DNA of 64,000 nt from Pseudonocardia humida (GCF_023898865.1 NZ_JAGSOV010000069.1:42386-106385); one strand, 5' to 3'. Positions 25,886-35,287 are shown, counted from the stretch's first letter. Made by a program: numbers and translations. Notes: generated by a model not told the origin, from the sequence alone.

Positions 25886-26218
25886 CTATCGGGGGGGCTT
25901 GAGCGGGTCGTGCCCGATCGACATCAGCTTGTGCCGCCAGGCGGCCTGGCCCGCGGTGGGCTCGAGGTCGTCGCGGCGCTGGGAGTGCACCTTGTCGACG
26001 ACCTTGCGCATGGCCCGCTCGTCGGCGTCGGTGAGGTCCACGCGCCGCTTGCCGAGCACGGCCAGCACCTCGCGCCCGGTGGGCGTGCCGACCTGGTCGG
26101 GCAGGTCTTCGAAGTCCTCGTGCGCGGCCTGCGTGCGCAGCCACTCCTCGAGCTCGCGGCTGGTCATGTTCACCACGCGGTGGAACTCGTCCCACAGTTC
26201 GTCATCGACGTCGACCAT
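25886..26218 (-). CDS. DUF3140 domain protein
   Basis: 110 residues, fully helical and highly charged. ELWDEFHRVVNMTSRELEEWL, the GTPTGREVLAVLGKRRVDLT segment and the C-terminal WRHKLMSIGHDP match the actinobacterial DUF3140 family over its whole length. The role of the family is unknown. It lies alone between the lipoprotein and the MarR gene. Confidence 0.85.
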   Translation of the reverse strand: MVDVDDELWDEFHRVVNMTSRELEEWLRTQAAHEDFEDLPDQVGTPTGREVLAVLGKRRVDLTDADERAMRKVVDKVHSQRRDDLEPTAGQAAWRHKLMSIGHDPLKPPR

Positions 26219-26254
26219 GACCCCGGCCTACCCGGCGCGGCGGCGGGTGAATCC

Positions 26255-26746
26255 TCAGCGGCCGCCGGACTGGATCTCGTCGGCCATCGTGCACAGCTCG
26301 CCGGTGGTGGCGTCCGAGCCGGTGGCCAGCCGGAACAGCAGCTGGCGCAGGGTCTCGCGCTCGGCCGGGTCCAGCCGGTCGAGCAGGCGCTCCTCGGCCT
26401 GGCGCAGGCGCTCGGCGAGGTCGCACAGGCGGGCGCGGCCGCCCTCGGTGAGCTCGACGCGCCGGGCTCGCCGGTCGGCCGGGTCGGGGCGGCGCTCGAC
26501 GAGGCCGTCCTTCTGGAGGTCGTCGAGGAGGTAGGTCATCACCGTGCGGTCGAGCCCGAGCTGGTGGGCCAGCGCGAGCTGGGTGCGCGGGCCCTCCCGC
26601 CCGCACGAGGCGAGCACCTGGTAGCCGCGCGGACCGCCGGGCACGCCGACCATGACCTGGTCGGCCTCGCGCATGTAGGCACGCATGACCGCGCCCAGCG
26701 CCCAACCGAGGTCGGTCTCCACGGACTCGGGTGCGGTCACGATCAC
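26255..26746 (-). CDS. MarR family transcriptional regulator
   Basis: 163 residues. Winged helix: TQLALAHQLGLDRTVMTYLLDDLQ is the recognition region and VERRPDPADRRARRVELTEGG the wing, followed by the dimerising C-terminal helices. The start is GTG 26746, with GTG 26740 as alternative. It is divergent from the azoreductase-like gene; the 7-bp inverted repeat at 26774-26806 is its likely binding site, giving a redox- or electrophile-responsive pair. Confidence 0.9.
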   Translation of the reverse strand: MIVTAPESVETDLGWALGAVMRAYMREADQVMVGVPGGPRGYQVLASCGREGPRTQLALAHQLGLDRTVMTYLLDDLQKDGLVERRPDPADRRARRVELTEGGRARLCDLAERLRQAEERLLDRLDPAERETLRQLLFRLATGSDATTGELCTMADEIQSGGR

Positions 26747-26773
26747 AGCGTACCCGCAGCTGCGCCCGGAAGA

Positions 26774-26806
26774 GTTCTGTGTTTAAGATGGTCTGCGCAA
26801 CAGAAC
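26774..26806. promoter_or_regulatory. Probable MarR operator overlapping azoreductase promoter
   Basis: GTTCTGT (26774-26780) and its complement ACAGAAC (26800-26806) are separated by 19 bases that include a good -10-like TAAGAT (26784-26789). The repeat therefore brackets the promoter of the gene at 26844. Confidence 0.6.
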
Positions 26807-26843
26807 ATCGTGCCGACAGCACAACTGACTCCCGGGAGATGCC

Positions 26844-27500
26844 ATGACCCTGTTCCGCCTGGATGCCAGCATCCGCACCGAGGGCTCGGTGAGCCGCGAG
26901 GTCGCCGACACGCTGCAGCAGGGGTGGCTGCGGGAGCACCCCGGCACCGAGGTGGTGCGCCGCGACCTGCGGGCCGACCCGGTGCCGGTCGACGCGTGGG
27001 CGCAGGCCGTGTTCGCCGGGCAGACGCCCGAGCGGGACCGCACCCCGGCCCAGCGCGACGCCGTCGCCCTCGCCACCCGCCTGGCCGACGAGGTCAGCGG
27101 CGCGACCGCACTGGTGATCGCCACCCCGCTGTACAACTTCGGCGTCGCGCAGAACCTCAAGACCTGGATCGACCTGCTGATCACCGACCCGCGCTTCGGC
27201 CCCGGGTCGCTCCCGCTCGCCGGCCGCCCGCTCGCCCTGGTGATCGCCCGCGGGGGCGGCTACGGCGAGGGCACGCCCCGGGCGGGCTGGGACCACGCCA
27301 CCCCGTACCTGGTGCGGATCTTCGGCGACGTGTTCGGCGCCGACGTCACCGTCGTCGCCGCGGAGCTGACGCTGGCCGAGTCGGTGCCGGCGATGGCGGA
27401 GCTGCGGCCGCTGGCGGCGCAGTCGCGGGAGCAGGCGCACGCGGACGCGGAGAAGACCGGACGCGAGTTCGCGCGGTCCGTCCGGGTCGCCGTGGGGTGA
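26844..27500 (+). CDS. FMN-dependent NADH:quinone/azo reductase (AzoR family)
   Basis: 218 residues with a flavodoxin-like fold. FRLDASIRTEGSVSREVADT forms the FMN phosphate loop, ATPLYNFGVAQNLKTWIDLL is the family signature that packs on the flavin, and RGGGYGEGTP is the third FMN loop. It reduces quinones or azo compounds by two electrons. The ATG follows GGGAG by 5 bases. Controlled by the divergent MarR protein, by location. Confidence 0.88.
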   Translation: MTLFRLDASIRTEGSVSREVADTLQQGWLREHPGTEVVRRDLRADPVPVDAWAQAVFAGQTPERDRTPAQRDAVALATRLADEVSGATALVIATPLYNFGVAQNLKTWIDLLITDPRFGPGSLPLAGRPLALVIARGGGYGEGTPRAGWDHATPYLVRIFGDVFGADVTVVAAELTLAESVPAMAELRPLAAQSREQAHADAEKTGREFARSVRVAVG

Positions 27501-27545
27501 TGCACCGGCTCGACCCGGCCGGTCTCGTCCCCCGGCGGCGCGCGC

Positions 27546-28295
27546 TCAGACCCCGAGCGCCCGGGGCAGGGTCCGGGCCGCCTCGGTGAGGCTCGGCCCG
27601 TACCACGTCAGCAACCGCCCGCTCACCAGCGCGGCGGGCACGCCGGGGAAGGCCTCGGGGCCGTCGGAGCCGGTGAACTCGTAGGGCTCGTCGGGCAGCA
27701 CGACCAGGTCGTGCTCGGGGAGGCGGGCGGGGTCGAAGCGCGGGTAGCGATCCGGGGCGTCGGCCAGGACGTTGTCCACGCCGAGACGCTGCAGGACCGA
27801 GCCGGTGAACGTGTCGCTGCCCACCGCCATCCACGGGCGCCGCCAGATCGGCACCACCGCGCGGCGCCGCGCCCGCGGCCGCGGGACGTCGGCCCAGGCG
27901 GCCTCGGCCTCGTCGAGCCAGCGGGGGCGGTCGAGGCCGCAGGCGGCCAGCATGCGGGCCAGGGACCCGAAGGCATCGTCGAGGGCGCGGATGTCGGTGA
28001 CGTAGACGGCGAGGCCGCACGCGCGCAGCTCGTCGAGGTCGGCGGGGCGGTTCTCCTCCTGGTTGGCGACCACCAGGTCGGGCTCCAGGGCGGTGATGTC
28101 CGCGGCGCGCGGGTTCTTCGTGCCGCCGACGCGGGGGACGTCGAGGTCGGCGGGGTGGGTGCACCAGTCCGTGGCCCCGACGAGCAGGCCGGGGGCGGTG
28201 GCGGCGACGGCCTCGGTGAGCGAGGGGACGATCGAGACGACCCGGCGCACCGGCGTCGGGACGTGGACCTCGCGCCCCTCGTCGTCGACGTGCAC
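27546..28295 (-). CDS. BtuF-like cobalamin/siderophore-binding protein without signal peptide
   Basis: 249 residues from GTG 28295 (GGGAGA 7 bases upstream). It has the type-III binding-protein fold: RRVVSIVPSLTEAVAATAPG, WCTHPAD, VGGTKNPRAADITALEPDLVV, as in BtuF and helical-backbone metal receptors. It starts almost directly with the binding domain, and I see no signal peptide or lipobox. Many actinobacteria have such leaderless members of unknown role. Longer upstream starts would not add a convincing signal. Confidence 0.75.
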   Translation of the reverse strand: MHVDDEGREVHVPTPVRRVVSIVPSLTEAVAATAPGLLVGATDWCTHPADLDVPRVGGTKNPRAADITALEPDLVVANQEENRPADLDELRACGLAVYVTDIRALDDAFGSLARMLAACGLDRPRWLDEAEAAWADVPRPRARRRAVVPIWRRPWMAVGSDTFTGSVLQRLGVDNVLADAPDRYPRFDPARLPEHDLVVLPDEPYEFTGSDGPEAFPGVPAALVSGRLLTWYGPSLTEAARTLPRALGV

Positions 28296-28461
28296 GTGGG
28301 CGTCTCCCGGGGTCGTCCGGCGAATCGCCGCGGCGCGGCGGCGCTCTGTGTCACAGTACTGGCTCGGACCCCTACGACGGCCTTCTCGCCGGCCCGCGGC
28401 CCGGCCAGGATCGTGCCCACGACGAGTGCTGCGACGGCGCGGCGGTCCCCCGGGAGAGACG

Positions 28462-29166
28462 ATGAAGAGATACGCGCCCCTGCTGACGCTGCTGGCGGTG
28501 GCGGTGCTCGGCCTCGGACTGCTCGCCGTCAACGTGGCGGGCGAGCCCGACGGGTCCGCGGCGCCCGCGGCCGCGGCGGCCGCCGCCCCCGCCGAGACCA
28601 CCGCGCCCGCCCCGCCCGCTCCCGCCCCGACCACCGAGCCCGCCGCCCCGCCGGCGCCGGAGCCACCCGCCGTCGCGGAGAAGGCCTACGCCGGGCGCTC
28701 CTCCGGCGACGAGGTCACCGTGGCCGTCGCGGTGAAGGACGGCCGCGCCGTCGGCTACGTCTGCGACGGCGAGGAGATCGAGGCCTGGCTGGAGGGGACG
28801 GTGGAGGGCGACACGATCGCGCTGCGCAGCGGCGACGGCGAGGTCGGCGTGGCCGGGAACCTCGACGAGGACGCCGCGTTCGGCGACGTCACCGTCAACG
28901 GGCAGAGCTGGCCGTTCTCGGCCAAGGCCGTGCAGGAGCCCGGCGGGCTCTACGAGGGCCGCGGCGACGTCCGCGGGGTCGCCACCCGCATCGGCTGGAT
29001 CGTCGAGGGCGACGGCCGGGTCACCGGGCTGGCCCGCAGCGCGGGCTCCGCCGCCCCGCAGCCGGCCCCGCCGCTGGACCCGAACGCCCCCGACCGGGTC
29101 GTCGTGGACGGTGCGCCGATCACCGTCACCACGATCGACGGCGGCGATGTGGTGGTGGGCCGATGA
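28462..29166 (+). CDS. Exported or membrane-anchored hypothetical protein
   Basis: 234 residues. After MKRYAP a single hydrophobic helix (LLTLLAVAVLGLGLLAVNVAG) serves as signal or anchor, followed by an Ala/Pro/Thr-rich linker (~30-70) and a beta-rich domain (YAGRSSGDEVTVAVAVKDGR; LYEGRGDVRGVATRIGWIVEG). No family recognised. It precedes the DUF6529 membrane protein by 70 bp on the same strand and may be expressed with it. Confidence 0.7.
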   Translation: MKRYAPLLTLLAVAVLGLGLLAVNVAGEPDGSAAPAAAAAAAPAETTAPAPPAPAPTTEPAAPPAPEPPAVAEKAYAGRSSGDEVTVAVAVKDGRAVGYVCDGEEIEAWLEGTVEGDTIALRSGDGEVGVAGNLDEDAAFGDVTVNGQSWPFSAKAVQEPGGLYEGRGDVRGVATRIGWIVEGDGRVTGLARSAGSAAPQPAPPLDPNAPDRVVVDGAPITVTTIDGGDVVVGR

Positions 29167-29236
29167 GCGAGCTCGCGAGCGGATCATCGATACAGCGTCC
29201 CCGCGAAGCGTCGACCGAGCGCAGCGAGGGAGAACG

Positions 29237-29821
29237 ATGAGCTACAGCGATCCGGTCACCGAGCCGATCCGCGTCGTCCGCGGCTCGTCGGGCACCGCGA
29301 TGCTGCTGGTGGCCACGGCCGTCGGCATCGCCGTGTCGGTCGGGCTGGGCGTCTACGGGCGGCTGCACGAGCCGACCGGCTCCGCGATCAACATCGCCGG
29401 TTTCTCCAGCGGGCTCGCGGCCAAGGCGTGGCTGGCCAGCCTGGCGTTCCTGCTGGCGATCGTGCAGCTGGTCTCGGCCATGGTCATGTACGGCCGGTTC
29501 CCCGGCGTTCGCCGCGCGCCGTCCTGGATCGGCGGCCTGCACCGCTGGTCGGGCCGGGTGGCGGTGCTGGTCACGGTGCCGGTCGCGGTGCACTGCCTGT
29601 ACGCGCTCGGCTTCGCCGACTACGAGCCCCGGGTGCTGGCGCACTCGATCCTGGGCTGCTTCTTCTACGGCGCGTTCGCCACCAAGATGATCGTCGTCGG
29701 CGCCCGGCAGGCGCCGGGCTGGGCGCTGCCGGTGGTGGGCGGGCTGGTGTTCACCGGGCTGACGGGGCTGTGGCTGACCTCGTCGCTGTGGTTCTTCGGG
29801 ACCTCGGGGTTCGTCTTCTAG
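29237..29821 (+). CDS. DUF6529 family membrane protein
   Basis: 194 residues from the ATG at 29237 (GAGGGAG upstream). Five hydrophobic helices are visible: ~22-44, 65-90, 105-130, 135-155 and 165-190. Conserved histidines occur in the helices (LHRWSGRVAVLVTVPVAVHC; LAHSILGCFFYG), suggesting haem or quinone binding like cytochrome-b561-type four-helix proteins, which is an inference. It fits the actinobacterial DUF6529 family in size and motif order. Confidence 0.7.
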   Translation: MSYSDPVTEPIRVVRGSSGTAMLLVATAVGIAVSVGLGVYGRLHEPTGSAINIAGFSSGLAAKAWLASLAFLLAIVQLVSAMVMYGRFPGVRRAPSWIGGLHRWSGRVAVLVTVPVAVHCLYALGFADYEPRVLAHSILGCFFYGAFATKMIVVGARQAPGWALPVVGGLVFTGLTGLWLTSSLWFFGTSGFVF

Positions 29822-29873
29822 CGGGGGACGTGGGCCGGGGAAGGTTCTCGCCACGGCGCCGGTTGGGCCGGAG

Positions 29874-30563
29874 GTGACCGGTCATCCACTGGACAGCCCG
29901 CTGTGGTCCGCCCTCACCGGCCCGCACCGCGAGCTCGCCGAGGTCCGCGGCGCCGCGGCGCGCTACCGGCCGGAGGTCGCGCCGTTCGCCGCGCAGGCGG
30001 GCGGGCCGGGGACGACCGATCCGGCGGCGTGGGCCGACCTGTCCGCGCTGGCCGGGCCCGGCGGCGTGGTCGTGCTGTCCGGCGCGGAGCCGGCCCCAGG
30101 GGCGGGCTGGCGCCTCGTCGAACGGATCCCGGGCCTGCAGTTCGAGGGCTCCGGCGTGGACGCCCAGCCCGACGACGAGGCCGTCGCGCTGGGCGCGGAC
30201 GACGTCCCCGAGATGCTCGACCTCGTCGCCCGCACCCGTCCCGGCCCGTTCCGCAGCGGGACCCACCTCATGGGCGGCTACCTGGGCATCCGGCTGGGCG
30301 GGGCGCTGATCGCGATGGCCGGGCAGCGGATGCGCCCGCCGGGCTGGACCGAGATCAGCGCGGTCTGCACCGACCCCGACCACCGCGGCAAGGGCCTGGC
30401 CGGCCGGTTGGTCCGGGCGGTCGCGGCCGGTGTCCGGGCCCGCGGCGACGTCCCGTTCCTGCACGTGGCCGCGGTCAACACCGGCGCGGTCCGGCTCTAC
30501 GAGCGGCTCGGGTTCACCCTGCGGCGCGAGGTCGTCTTCTCCGCCCTGCGCGCCCCCGAGTAG
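29874..30563 (+). CDS. GNAT family N-acetyltransferase
   Basis: 229 residues. The C-terminal half is a GNAT domain: TEISAVCTDPDHRGKGLAGRLVRAV holds the acetyl-CoA pyrophosphate loop (the Q/RxxGxG/A equivalent DHRGKGLAG), and AAVNTGAVRLYERLGF is motif B. The N-terminal half is of FR47/ArgN-like type. The only in-frame start is GTG 29874, with no good ribosome site, so the true start is uncertain. Substrate unknown. Confidence 0.8.
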   Translation: MTGHPLDSPLWSALTGPHRELAEVRGAAARYRPEVAPFAAQAGGPGTTDPAAWADLSALAGPGGVVVLSGAEPAPGAGWRLVERIPGLQFEGSGVDAQPDDEAVALGADDVPEMLDLVARTRPGPFRSGTHLMGGYLGIRLGGALIAMAGQRMRPPGWTEISAVCTDPDHRGKGLAGRLVRAVAAGVRARGDVPFLHVAAVNTGAVRLYERLGFTLRREVVFSALRAPE

Positions 30564-30607
30564 GTCGTGAGTGCCTTCACGGTCCTGACCGGGAAAGCGC
30601 CCACGAC
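30564..30607. terminator. Extended imperfect hairpin between convergent genes
   Basis: GTCGTG at 30564-30569 pairs with CACGAC at 30602-30607, and the arms continue inward to a perfect CGGTC/GACCG tip. It touches the stop codons of the convergent GNAT and icmF genes, so it should end both transcripts. Confidence 0.55.
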
Positions 30608-33600
30608 TACATGCTGCGCCGGTACTGCCCGCCGACCTCGAAGAACGCCTCGGTGAGTTGACCCAGGCTGCACACCCGAGCCGCGCTCATCAGCTCGGCG
30701 AAGACGTTGCCGCCGCGGGTGGCGACGTCCTGCAGCCTGCGGATCGCGGCCGGGGCGTCGTCGCGGTGGCGGGCGTGGAAGTCGGCGAGCCGGTCGAGCT
30801 GGCTCTGCTTCTCCGCCTCGGTGGCCCGGGCCAGCTCGATCTCGGTGGGCGGCTCGTCGGAGTGCGGGGCCAGGAACGTGTTCACGCCGATCAGGGGCAG
30901 CGTTCCGTCGTGCTTGCGGTGCTCGTAGAGCATCGACTCGTCCTGGATGCGGCCGCGCTGGTAGCCGGTCTCCATGGCGCCGAGCACGCCGCCGCGTTCG
31001 GAGAGGCGGTCGAACTCGGCGAGCACCGCCTGCTCGACCAGGTCGGTGAGCTCCTCGACGACGAACGAACCCTGCAGCGGGTTCTCGTTCATCGACAGGC
31101 CCCACTCGCGGTTGATGATCAGCTGGATGGCCATCGCCCGGCGCACCGACTCCTCGGTCGGGGTGGTGACGGCCTCGTCGTAGGCGTTGGTGTGCAGGGA
31201 GTTCGCGTTGTCGTAGAGCGCGCAGAGGGCCTGCAGGGTGGTGCGGATGTCGTTGAAGTTCATCTCCTGCGCGTGCAGCGACCGACCGGAGGTCTGCACG
31301 TGGTACTTGAGCTTCTGCGACCGCTCGTTGGCCCCGTAGCGATCGCGCATGGCGATCGCCCATATCCGCCGGGCCACCCGGCCGATCACGGTGTACTCGG
31401 CGTCCATCCCGTTGGAGAAGAAGAACGACAGGTGGGGCGCGAAGTCGTCGACGTCCATGCCGCGGGCCAGGTAGCTCTCCACGAAGGTGAAGCCGTTGGC
31501 CAGGGTGAAGGCGAGCTGGCTGATGGGGTTCGCGCCGGCCTCGGCGATGTGGTAGCCCGAGATCGAGACCGAGTAGAAGTTGCGCACCTTGCGCTGGATG
31601 AACCACTCCTGGATGTCGGCCATCATCCGCAGGCTGAACTCGGTGGAGAAGATGCAGGTGTTCTGGCCCTGGTCCTCCTTGAGGATGTCGGCCTGCACCG
31701 TGCCCCGGACGTTGGCCAGCGCGAACGCCTCCAGCTCGGCGTGCTCCTGTGCCGTGGGCTCGCGGTCGTGCTCGGTGCGGAACTTGTCGACCTGCTGGTC
31801 GATGGCGGTGTTGAGGAAGTAGGCCAGGATCGTCGGGGCCGGACCGTTGATCGTCATCGACACGGACGTGCTGGGCGAGGTCAGGTCGAAGCCGCTGTAG
31901 AGGACCTTCAGGTCCTCCAGCGTCGCGATCGAGACGCCGGACGTGCCGATCTTGCCGTAGACGTCCGGGCGGGTGCCGGGGTCGCGGCCGTAGAGGGTGA
32001 CCGAGTCGAAGGCCGTCGACAGGCGCTTGGCGTCGGAGTCGGCGGAGAGCAGCTTGAAGCGGCGGTTGGTGCGGAACGCGTCGCCCTCGCCGGCGAACAT
32101 GCGGGCCGGGTCCTCGCCCTCGCGCTTGAACGCGAACACCCCGGCGGTGAACGGGAACTTCCCGGGCATGTTCTCCGCGCGCAGGAAGCGCAGCAGGTCG
32201 GCGTCCTCGGTGAAGCGGGGCAGCGCCACCCGGCGCACCTGGTTGCCCGACAGGGTGGTGCGGGTGAGCTGCGTGCGCAGCTCCTTGTCGCGGACCTTGA
32301 CGACCATCTCGTCGCCCGAGTAGTCCTCGACGACGGCGGGCCAGGTGTCGATCAGCTCGGCGGACTCCGCGGGCAGCGCCTTCTCCGCGTCCTCCAGCAC
32401 GCCGGCCAGCCCGGTGGTCTCGGCGCCCGCCTCCTGCACGGCCGCCAGGGCCGTGCGCAGGTGCTGGCGGCGGCGCGCGGCGGCCACGTGCTCCTCGGTG
32501 GCGGCGTGGTAGCCGCGGACGGCCTCGGCGATCTCGGAGAGGTAGCGCGCCCGCTGGGCGGGCACCGGCGCCGCGTGCTCGGCGGAGGTCCTGCGGTCGG
32601 TGCGCGGCAGTCTGCCCTCGCCGAGGGCGAGCCCCTCCTCGGCCAGCAGCGTGCACAGGTACTGGTAGAGGGCGGTGACGCCCTCGTCGTTGAAGGTGGC
32701 CGCGCTGGTGCCGAAGACCGGCATCTCCTCCCAGGAGGAGCCGAAGGCGTCGCGGTTGCGGACCAGCTGGCGCCCCACGTCGCGGCGGGCGTCCTCGGCG
32801 CCGCGGCGCTCGAACTTGTTGATCGCCACGACGTCGGCGAAGTCGAGCATGTCGATCTTCTCGAGCTGCGAGGCGGCGCCGAACTCCGGTGTCATCACGT
32901 ACAGCGAGCGGTCGACGAACCCGGTGATCCCGGCGTCGCCCTGGCCGATGCCCGGGGTCTCCACGATCACCAGGTCGAAGGCGGCGGCGCGCAGCACCCT
33001 GATCGCGTCGGCCAGGTTCTCGGGCAGCGAGCCCTCGCTGCCGCGGGTGGCCATCGAGCGGAAGAAGACCGGCCCGGCGGCGCCGCCGGCGGGATCGCCG
33101 ATGGCGTTCATCCGGATGCGGTCGCCGAGCAGCGCGCCACCGCCGCGGCGGCGCGTCGGGTCGACGGCGAGCACCGCGATCCGCAGCTTGTCCTCCTGGT
33201 CGAGCCGGAACCGCCGGACGAGCTCGTCGGTCAGCGAGGACTTGCCGGAGCCGCCGGTGCCGGTGATGCCCAGTACCGGGACCCGGCGGCGCGGGGTCAG
33301 GTCGAGGTCGGCGGGCAGGCGGCCGGCCTCGGCGAGGGTCAGGGTGCGGGCGAGCACGGCGGGCTCGCCGGCGAACAGCCCGTCGAACGAGGCCGGGGGA
33401 GCGTCGGCCAGGTCGACGTCGCACTCCCGGACCATGATGTTGATCATCCCGGGCAGCCCGAGGCGCTGGCCGTCCTCCGGGGAGAAGATCCGCGCGACGC
33501 CGCGCGAGTGCAGCAGCTCGATCTCCCGCGGGACGATCACGCCGCCCCCGCCGCCGTAGACCCGGACGTGGCCGGCGCCGCGCTCGCGCAGCAGCTCGAC

Positions 33601-33852
33601 CAGGTAGGTGAAGTACTCGATGTGCCCGCCCTGGTAGGAGCTGACCGCGACGCCCTGGGCGTCCTCCTGGATGGCGGCGTCGACGACCTCGTCGACGGAG
33701 CGGTTGTGCCCGAGGTGGATCACCTCGGCGCCCTGCCGCTGCAGGATGCGGCGCATGATGTTGATCGCGGCGTCGTGCCCGTCGAACAGGCTGGCCGCGG
33801 TCACGAACCGCACGGGGTGGGTGGGCACGTGCAGGGACATGTGCTCGACCAT
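30607..33852 (-). CDS. icmF: Fused isobutyryl-CoA mutase (B12-binding, GTPase and mutase domains)
   Basis: 1081 residues joining three parts in the order that defines IcmF. The B12-binding domain comes first (SLFDGHDAAINIMRRILQRQ, with the cobalt-ligating His of DGH), then a MeaB-like G-protein chaperone (P-loop GITGTGGSGKSSLTDELVRR near 205; NKFE base motif), then the mutase TIM barrel (~560-1080, e.g. SISGYHIAEAGANPISQLAF). It interconverts isobutyryl-CoA and n-butyryl-CoA, and some members act on isovaleryl/pivalyl-CoA. The ATG at 33852 is used; a second ATG 12 bases further in is equally possible. Confidence 0.93.
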   Translation of the reverse strand: MVEHMSLHVPTHPVRFVTAASLFDGHDAAINIMRRILQRQGAEVIHLGHNRSVDEVVDAAIQEDAQGVAVSSYQGGHIEYFTYLVELLRERGAGHVRVYGGGGGVIVPREIELLHSRGVARIFSPEDGQRLGLPGMINIMVRECDVDLADAPPASFDGLFAGEPAVLARTLTLAEAGRLPADLDLTPRRRVPVLGITGTGGSGKSSLTDELVRRFRLDQEDKLRIAVLAVDPTRRRGGGALLGDRIRMNAIGDPAGGAAGPVFFRSMATRGSEGSLPENLADAIRVLRAAAFDLVIVETPGIGQGDAGITGFVDRSLYVMTPEFGAASQLEKIDMLDFADVVAINKFERRGAEDARRDVGRQLVRNRDAFGSSWEEMPVFGTSAATFNDEGVTALYQYLCTLLAEEGLALGEGRLPRTDRRTSAEHAAPVPAQRARYLSEIAEAVRGYHAATEEHVAAARRRQHLRTALAAVQEAGAETTGLAGVLEDAEKALPAESAELIDTWPAVVEDYSGDEMVVKVRDKELRTQLTRTTLSGNQVRRVALPRFTEDADLLRFLRAENMPGKFPFTAGVFAFKREGEDPARMFAGEGDAFRTNRRFKLLSADSDAKRLSTAFDSVTLYGRDPGTRPDVYGKIGTSGVSIATLEDLKVLYSGFDLTSPSTSVSMTINGPAPTILAYFLNTAIDQQVDKFRTEHDREPTAQEHAELEAFALANVRGTVQADILKEDQGQNTCIFSTEFSLRMMADIQEWFIQRKVRNFYSVSISGYHIAEAGANPISQLAFTLANGFTFVESYLARGMDVDDFAPHLSFFFSNGMDAEYTVIGRVARRIWAIAMRDRYGANERSQKLKYHVQTSGRSLHAQEMNFNDIRTTLQALCALYDNANSLHTNAYDEAVTTPTEESVRRAMAIQLIINREWGLSMNENPLQGSFVVEELTDLVEQAVLAEFDRLSERGGVLGAMETGYQRGRIQDESMLYEHRKHDGTLPLIGVNTFLAPHSDEPPTEIELARATEAEKQSQLDRLADFHARHRDDAPAAIRRLQDVATRGGNVFAELMSAARVCSLGQLTEAFFEVGGQYRRSM

Positions 33853-33927
33853 GTCGCAGTCCTCTCGCCGGGCGCGGGCGGCGCGCCGTCACCGGGCAGG
33901 CGGACGTTCGGGGCGACGGCCAGATTT

Positions 33928-33956
33928 AGTTTGACATCCTAGTATCGGACGTTCAA
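33928..33956 (-). promoter_or_regulatory. Putative icmF promoter
   Basis: On the minus strand TTGAAC (33956-33951) is followed after 17 bases by CAAACT (33933-33928), a weak sigma-70-like pair 76 bp upstream of the icmF start in an unusually A/T-rich spot. The segment also contains partly symmetrical GTTGAACGTCC and GGATGTCAAAC, possible operator halves. Confidence 0.3.
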
Positions 33957-34024
33957 CTGATCCGGCACGTGACGAAGCCGACGCCGGGCAGGCCCGGGCG
34001 TCGGCCGGTCCGGCAGACGCAGGC

Positions 34025-34318
34025 TCAGGCGGCCTTCTCGACCGGGGGGATCTCCATGGTCGGCATGTCGATCTCCATCGTGGGCGCCTCCTGGTTGATC
34101 CGGGTCGCCACGACGACGGCCACCGGGCGCAGCTTGCGCAGGGCGATCGGGACCAGGAAACCCAGCGCGACCAGCACCGCGCCGGCGGTGGCGATGCTCC
34201 AGGCGATGTTGTCCGGATCGACCAGGACCAGGACGAAGGCGACCCCCGGCCACCACAGCAGGGCCCGGAGAGGGCCGGACACGGACCATTCCTTCTTGTT
34301 CTGCGCGCCGCGAGCCAT
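34025..34318 (-). CDS. Small membrane protein
   Basis: 97 residues. Two hydrophobic segments (ALLWWPGVAFVLVLV at ~19-34 and IAWSIATAGAVLVALGFLVPIAL at ~38-60) are followed by a soluble tail with a repeated EAPTMEIDMP/TMEIPP motif. No family recognised. Transcribed toward icmF but after its promoter, so it is a separate unit divergent from the gene at 34399. Confidence 0.65.
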   Translation of the reverse strand: MARGAQNKKEWSVSGPLRALLWWPGVAFVLVLVDPDNIAWSIATAGAVLVALGFLVPIALRKLRPVAVVVATRINQEAPTMEIDMPTMEIPPVEKAA

Positions 34319-34398
34319 GGCGGATTCCTACCCGGTCCGGATGAACGTCATGCGTCCACCCCCACACTCGGCCCGTAAGGGGCCGTTAAGGTGCCCGA

Positions 34399-35136
34399 GT
34401 GGACTTCGCGGGTGCCCTGGTCGAGCAGGGTCGGTTGCTCGCCGATGTGATCCGCGTCTCAGATCCGGCGACCCCCGTGTCGACGTGTCCCGGCTGGACG
34501 CTGCGCCAACTCGTCGCGCACGTGGGGCGCGGCGACCGCTGGGCGGCGGCGATCGTGGCCGGTGGCGAGCCGGTCCAGTTCCGCGACGTCCCCGACGGCC
34601 GCGCCCCGCAGGACCCGGCCGACGCCGGGGCCTGGCTCCGCGACGGGGCCCGACTCCTGATCGACAACGTGGCCGCCGCCCCGGACAAGCAGGTCTGGAC
34701 GTTCCTCGGCCCGCGTCCCGCGCAGTGGTGGGTGCGCAGGCGGCTGCACGAGTCCACCGTCCACCGCGCCGACGCCGCACTCGCCGTCGGCGCCCCCTAC
34801 GAGATCGAGCCCGAGCTCGCCGCCGACGGTCTCTCCGAGATGCTCGACGTGCTGGCCCTGCGCCCCGACCACACCCCCGGCGCCCTGGCCGGCGTCACCC
34901 TGCACCTGCACGCCACCGACCCCGACCTGGGTGCGGTGGGGGAGTGGCTCCTGCGCGGCGGGGACGGGAACTTCAGCTGGGAGCACGGCCACGCCAAGGC
35001 CACCGCGGCCGTCCGCGGCCGCGCGGCCGACCTGCTGCTCGCCGCGGCCCACCGGATCGCCGCCGACGACGACCGCCTGGAGGTGCTCGGCGACCGGGCG
35101 GTCTGGACGGGCTTCCTGGAGCACACGGGCTTCTGA
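34399..35136 (+). CDS. Maleylpyruvate isomerase/DinB-like mycothiol-dependent family protein
   Basis: 245 residues. The N-terminal domain is a DinB-type four-helix bundle (TPVSTCPGWTLRQLVAHVGRGDRW with the first metal-binding His; RRLHESTVHRADAALA with the later His residues), and the C-terminal domain is MDMPI_C-like (LHLHATDPDLGAVGEWLLR). This family uses mycothiol in actinobacteria. The reaction of this member is unknown. Start GTG 34399. Confidence 0.85.
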   Translation: MDFAGALVEQGRLLADVIRVSDPATPVSTCPGWTLRQLVAHVGRGDRWAAAIVAGGEPVQFRDVPDGRAPQDPADAGAWLRDGARLLIDNVAAAPDKQVWTFLGPRPAQWWVRRRLHESTVHRADAALAVGAPYEIEPELAADGLSEMLDVLALRPDHTPGALAGVTLHLHATDPDLGAVGEWLLRGGDGNFSWEHGHAKATAAVRGRAADLLLAAAHRIAADDDRLEVLGDRAVWTGFLEHTGF

Positions 35137-35287
35137 CCGACCGTCTCGCCGCCCGGATCCCCGGCTGATGCGGCGGCCATGAACGTTCGGGTCCGTCCTC
35201 GCAGGCTCTCCGTGCTCCTCGCACGTGCTGTGGCCTCTGCGAGGAGCGCGCTGCCTCTGTGCGGACGCCGATCCGGCCATCCGGAAG

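Noticed and set aside
19861..33942. Very long open frames opposite the BTAD regulator and icmF (over 1000 codons each)
   Set aside because: They are antisense shadows caused by strong G/C third-position bias; their products are low-complexity and show no domains, while the sense strands encode clear families.
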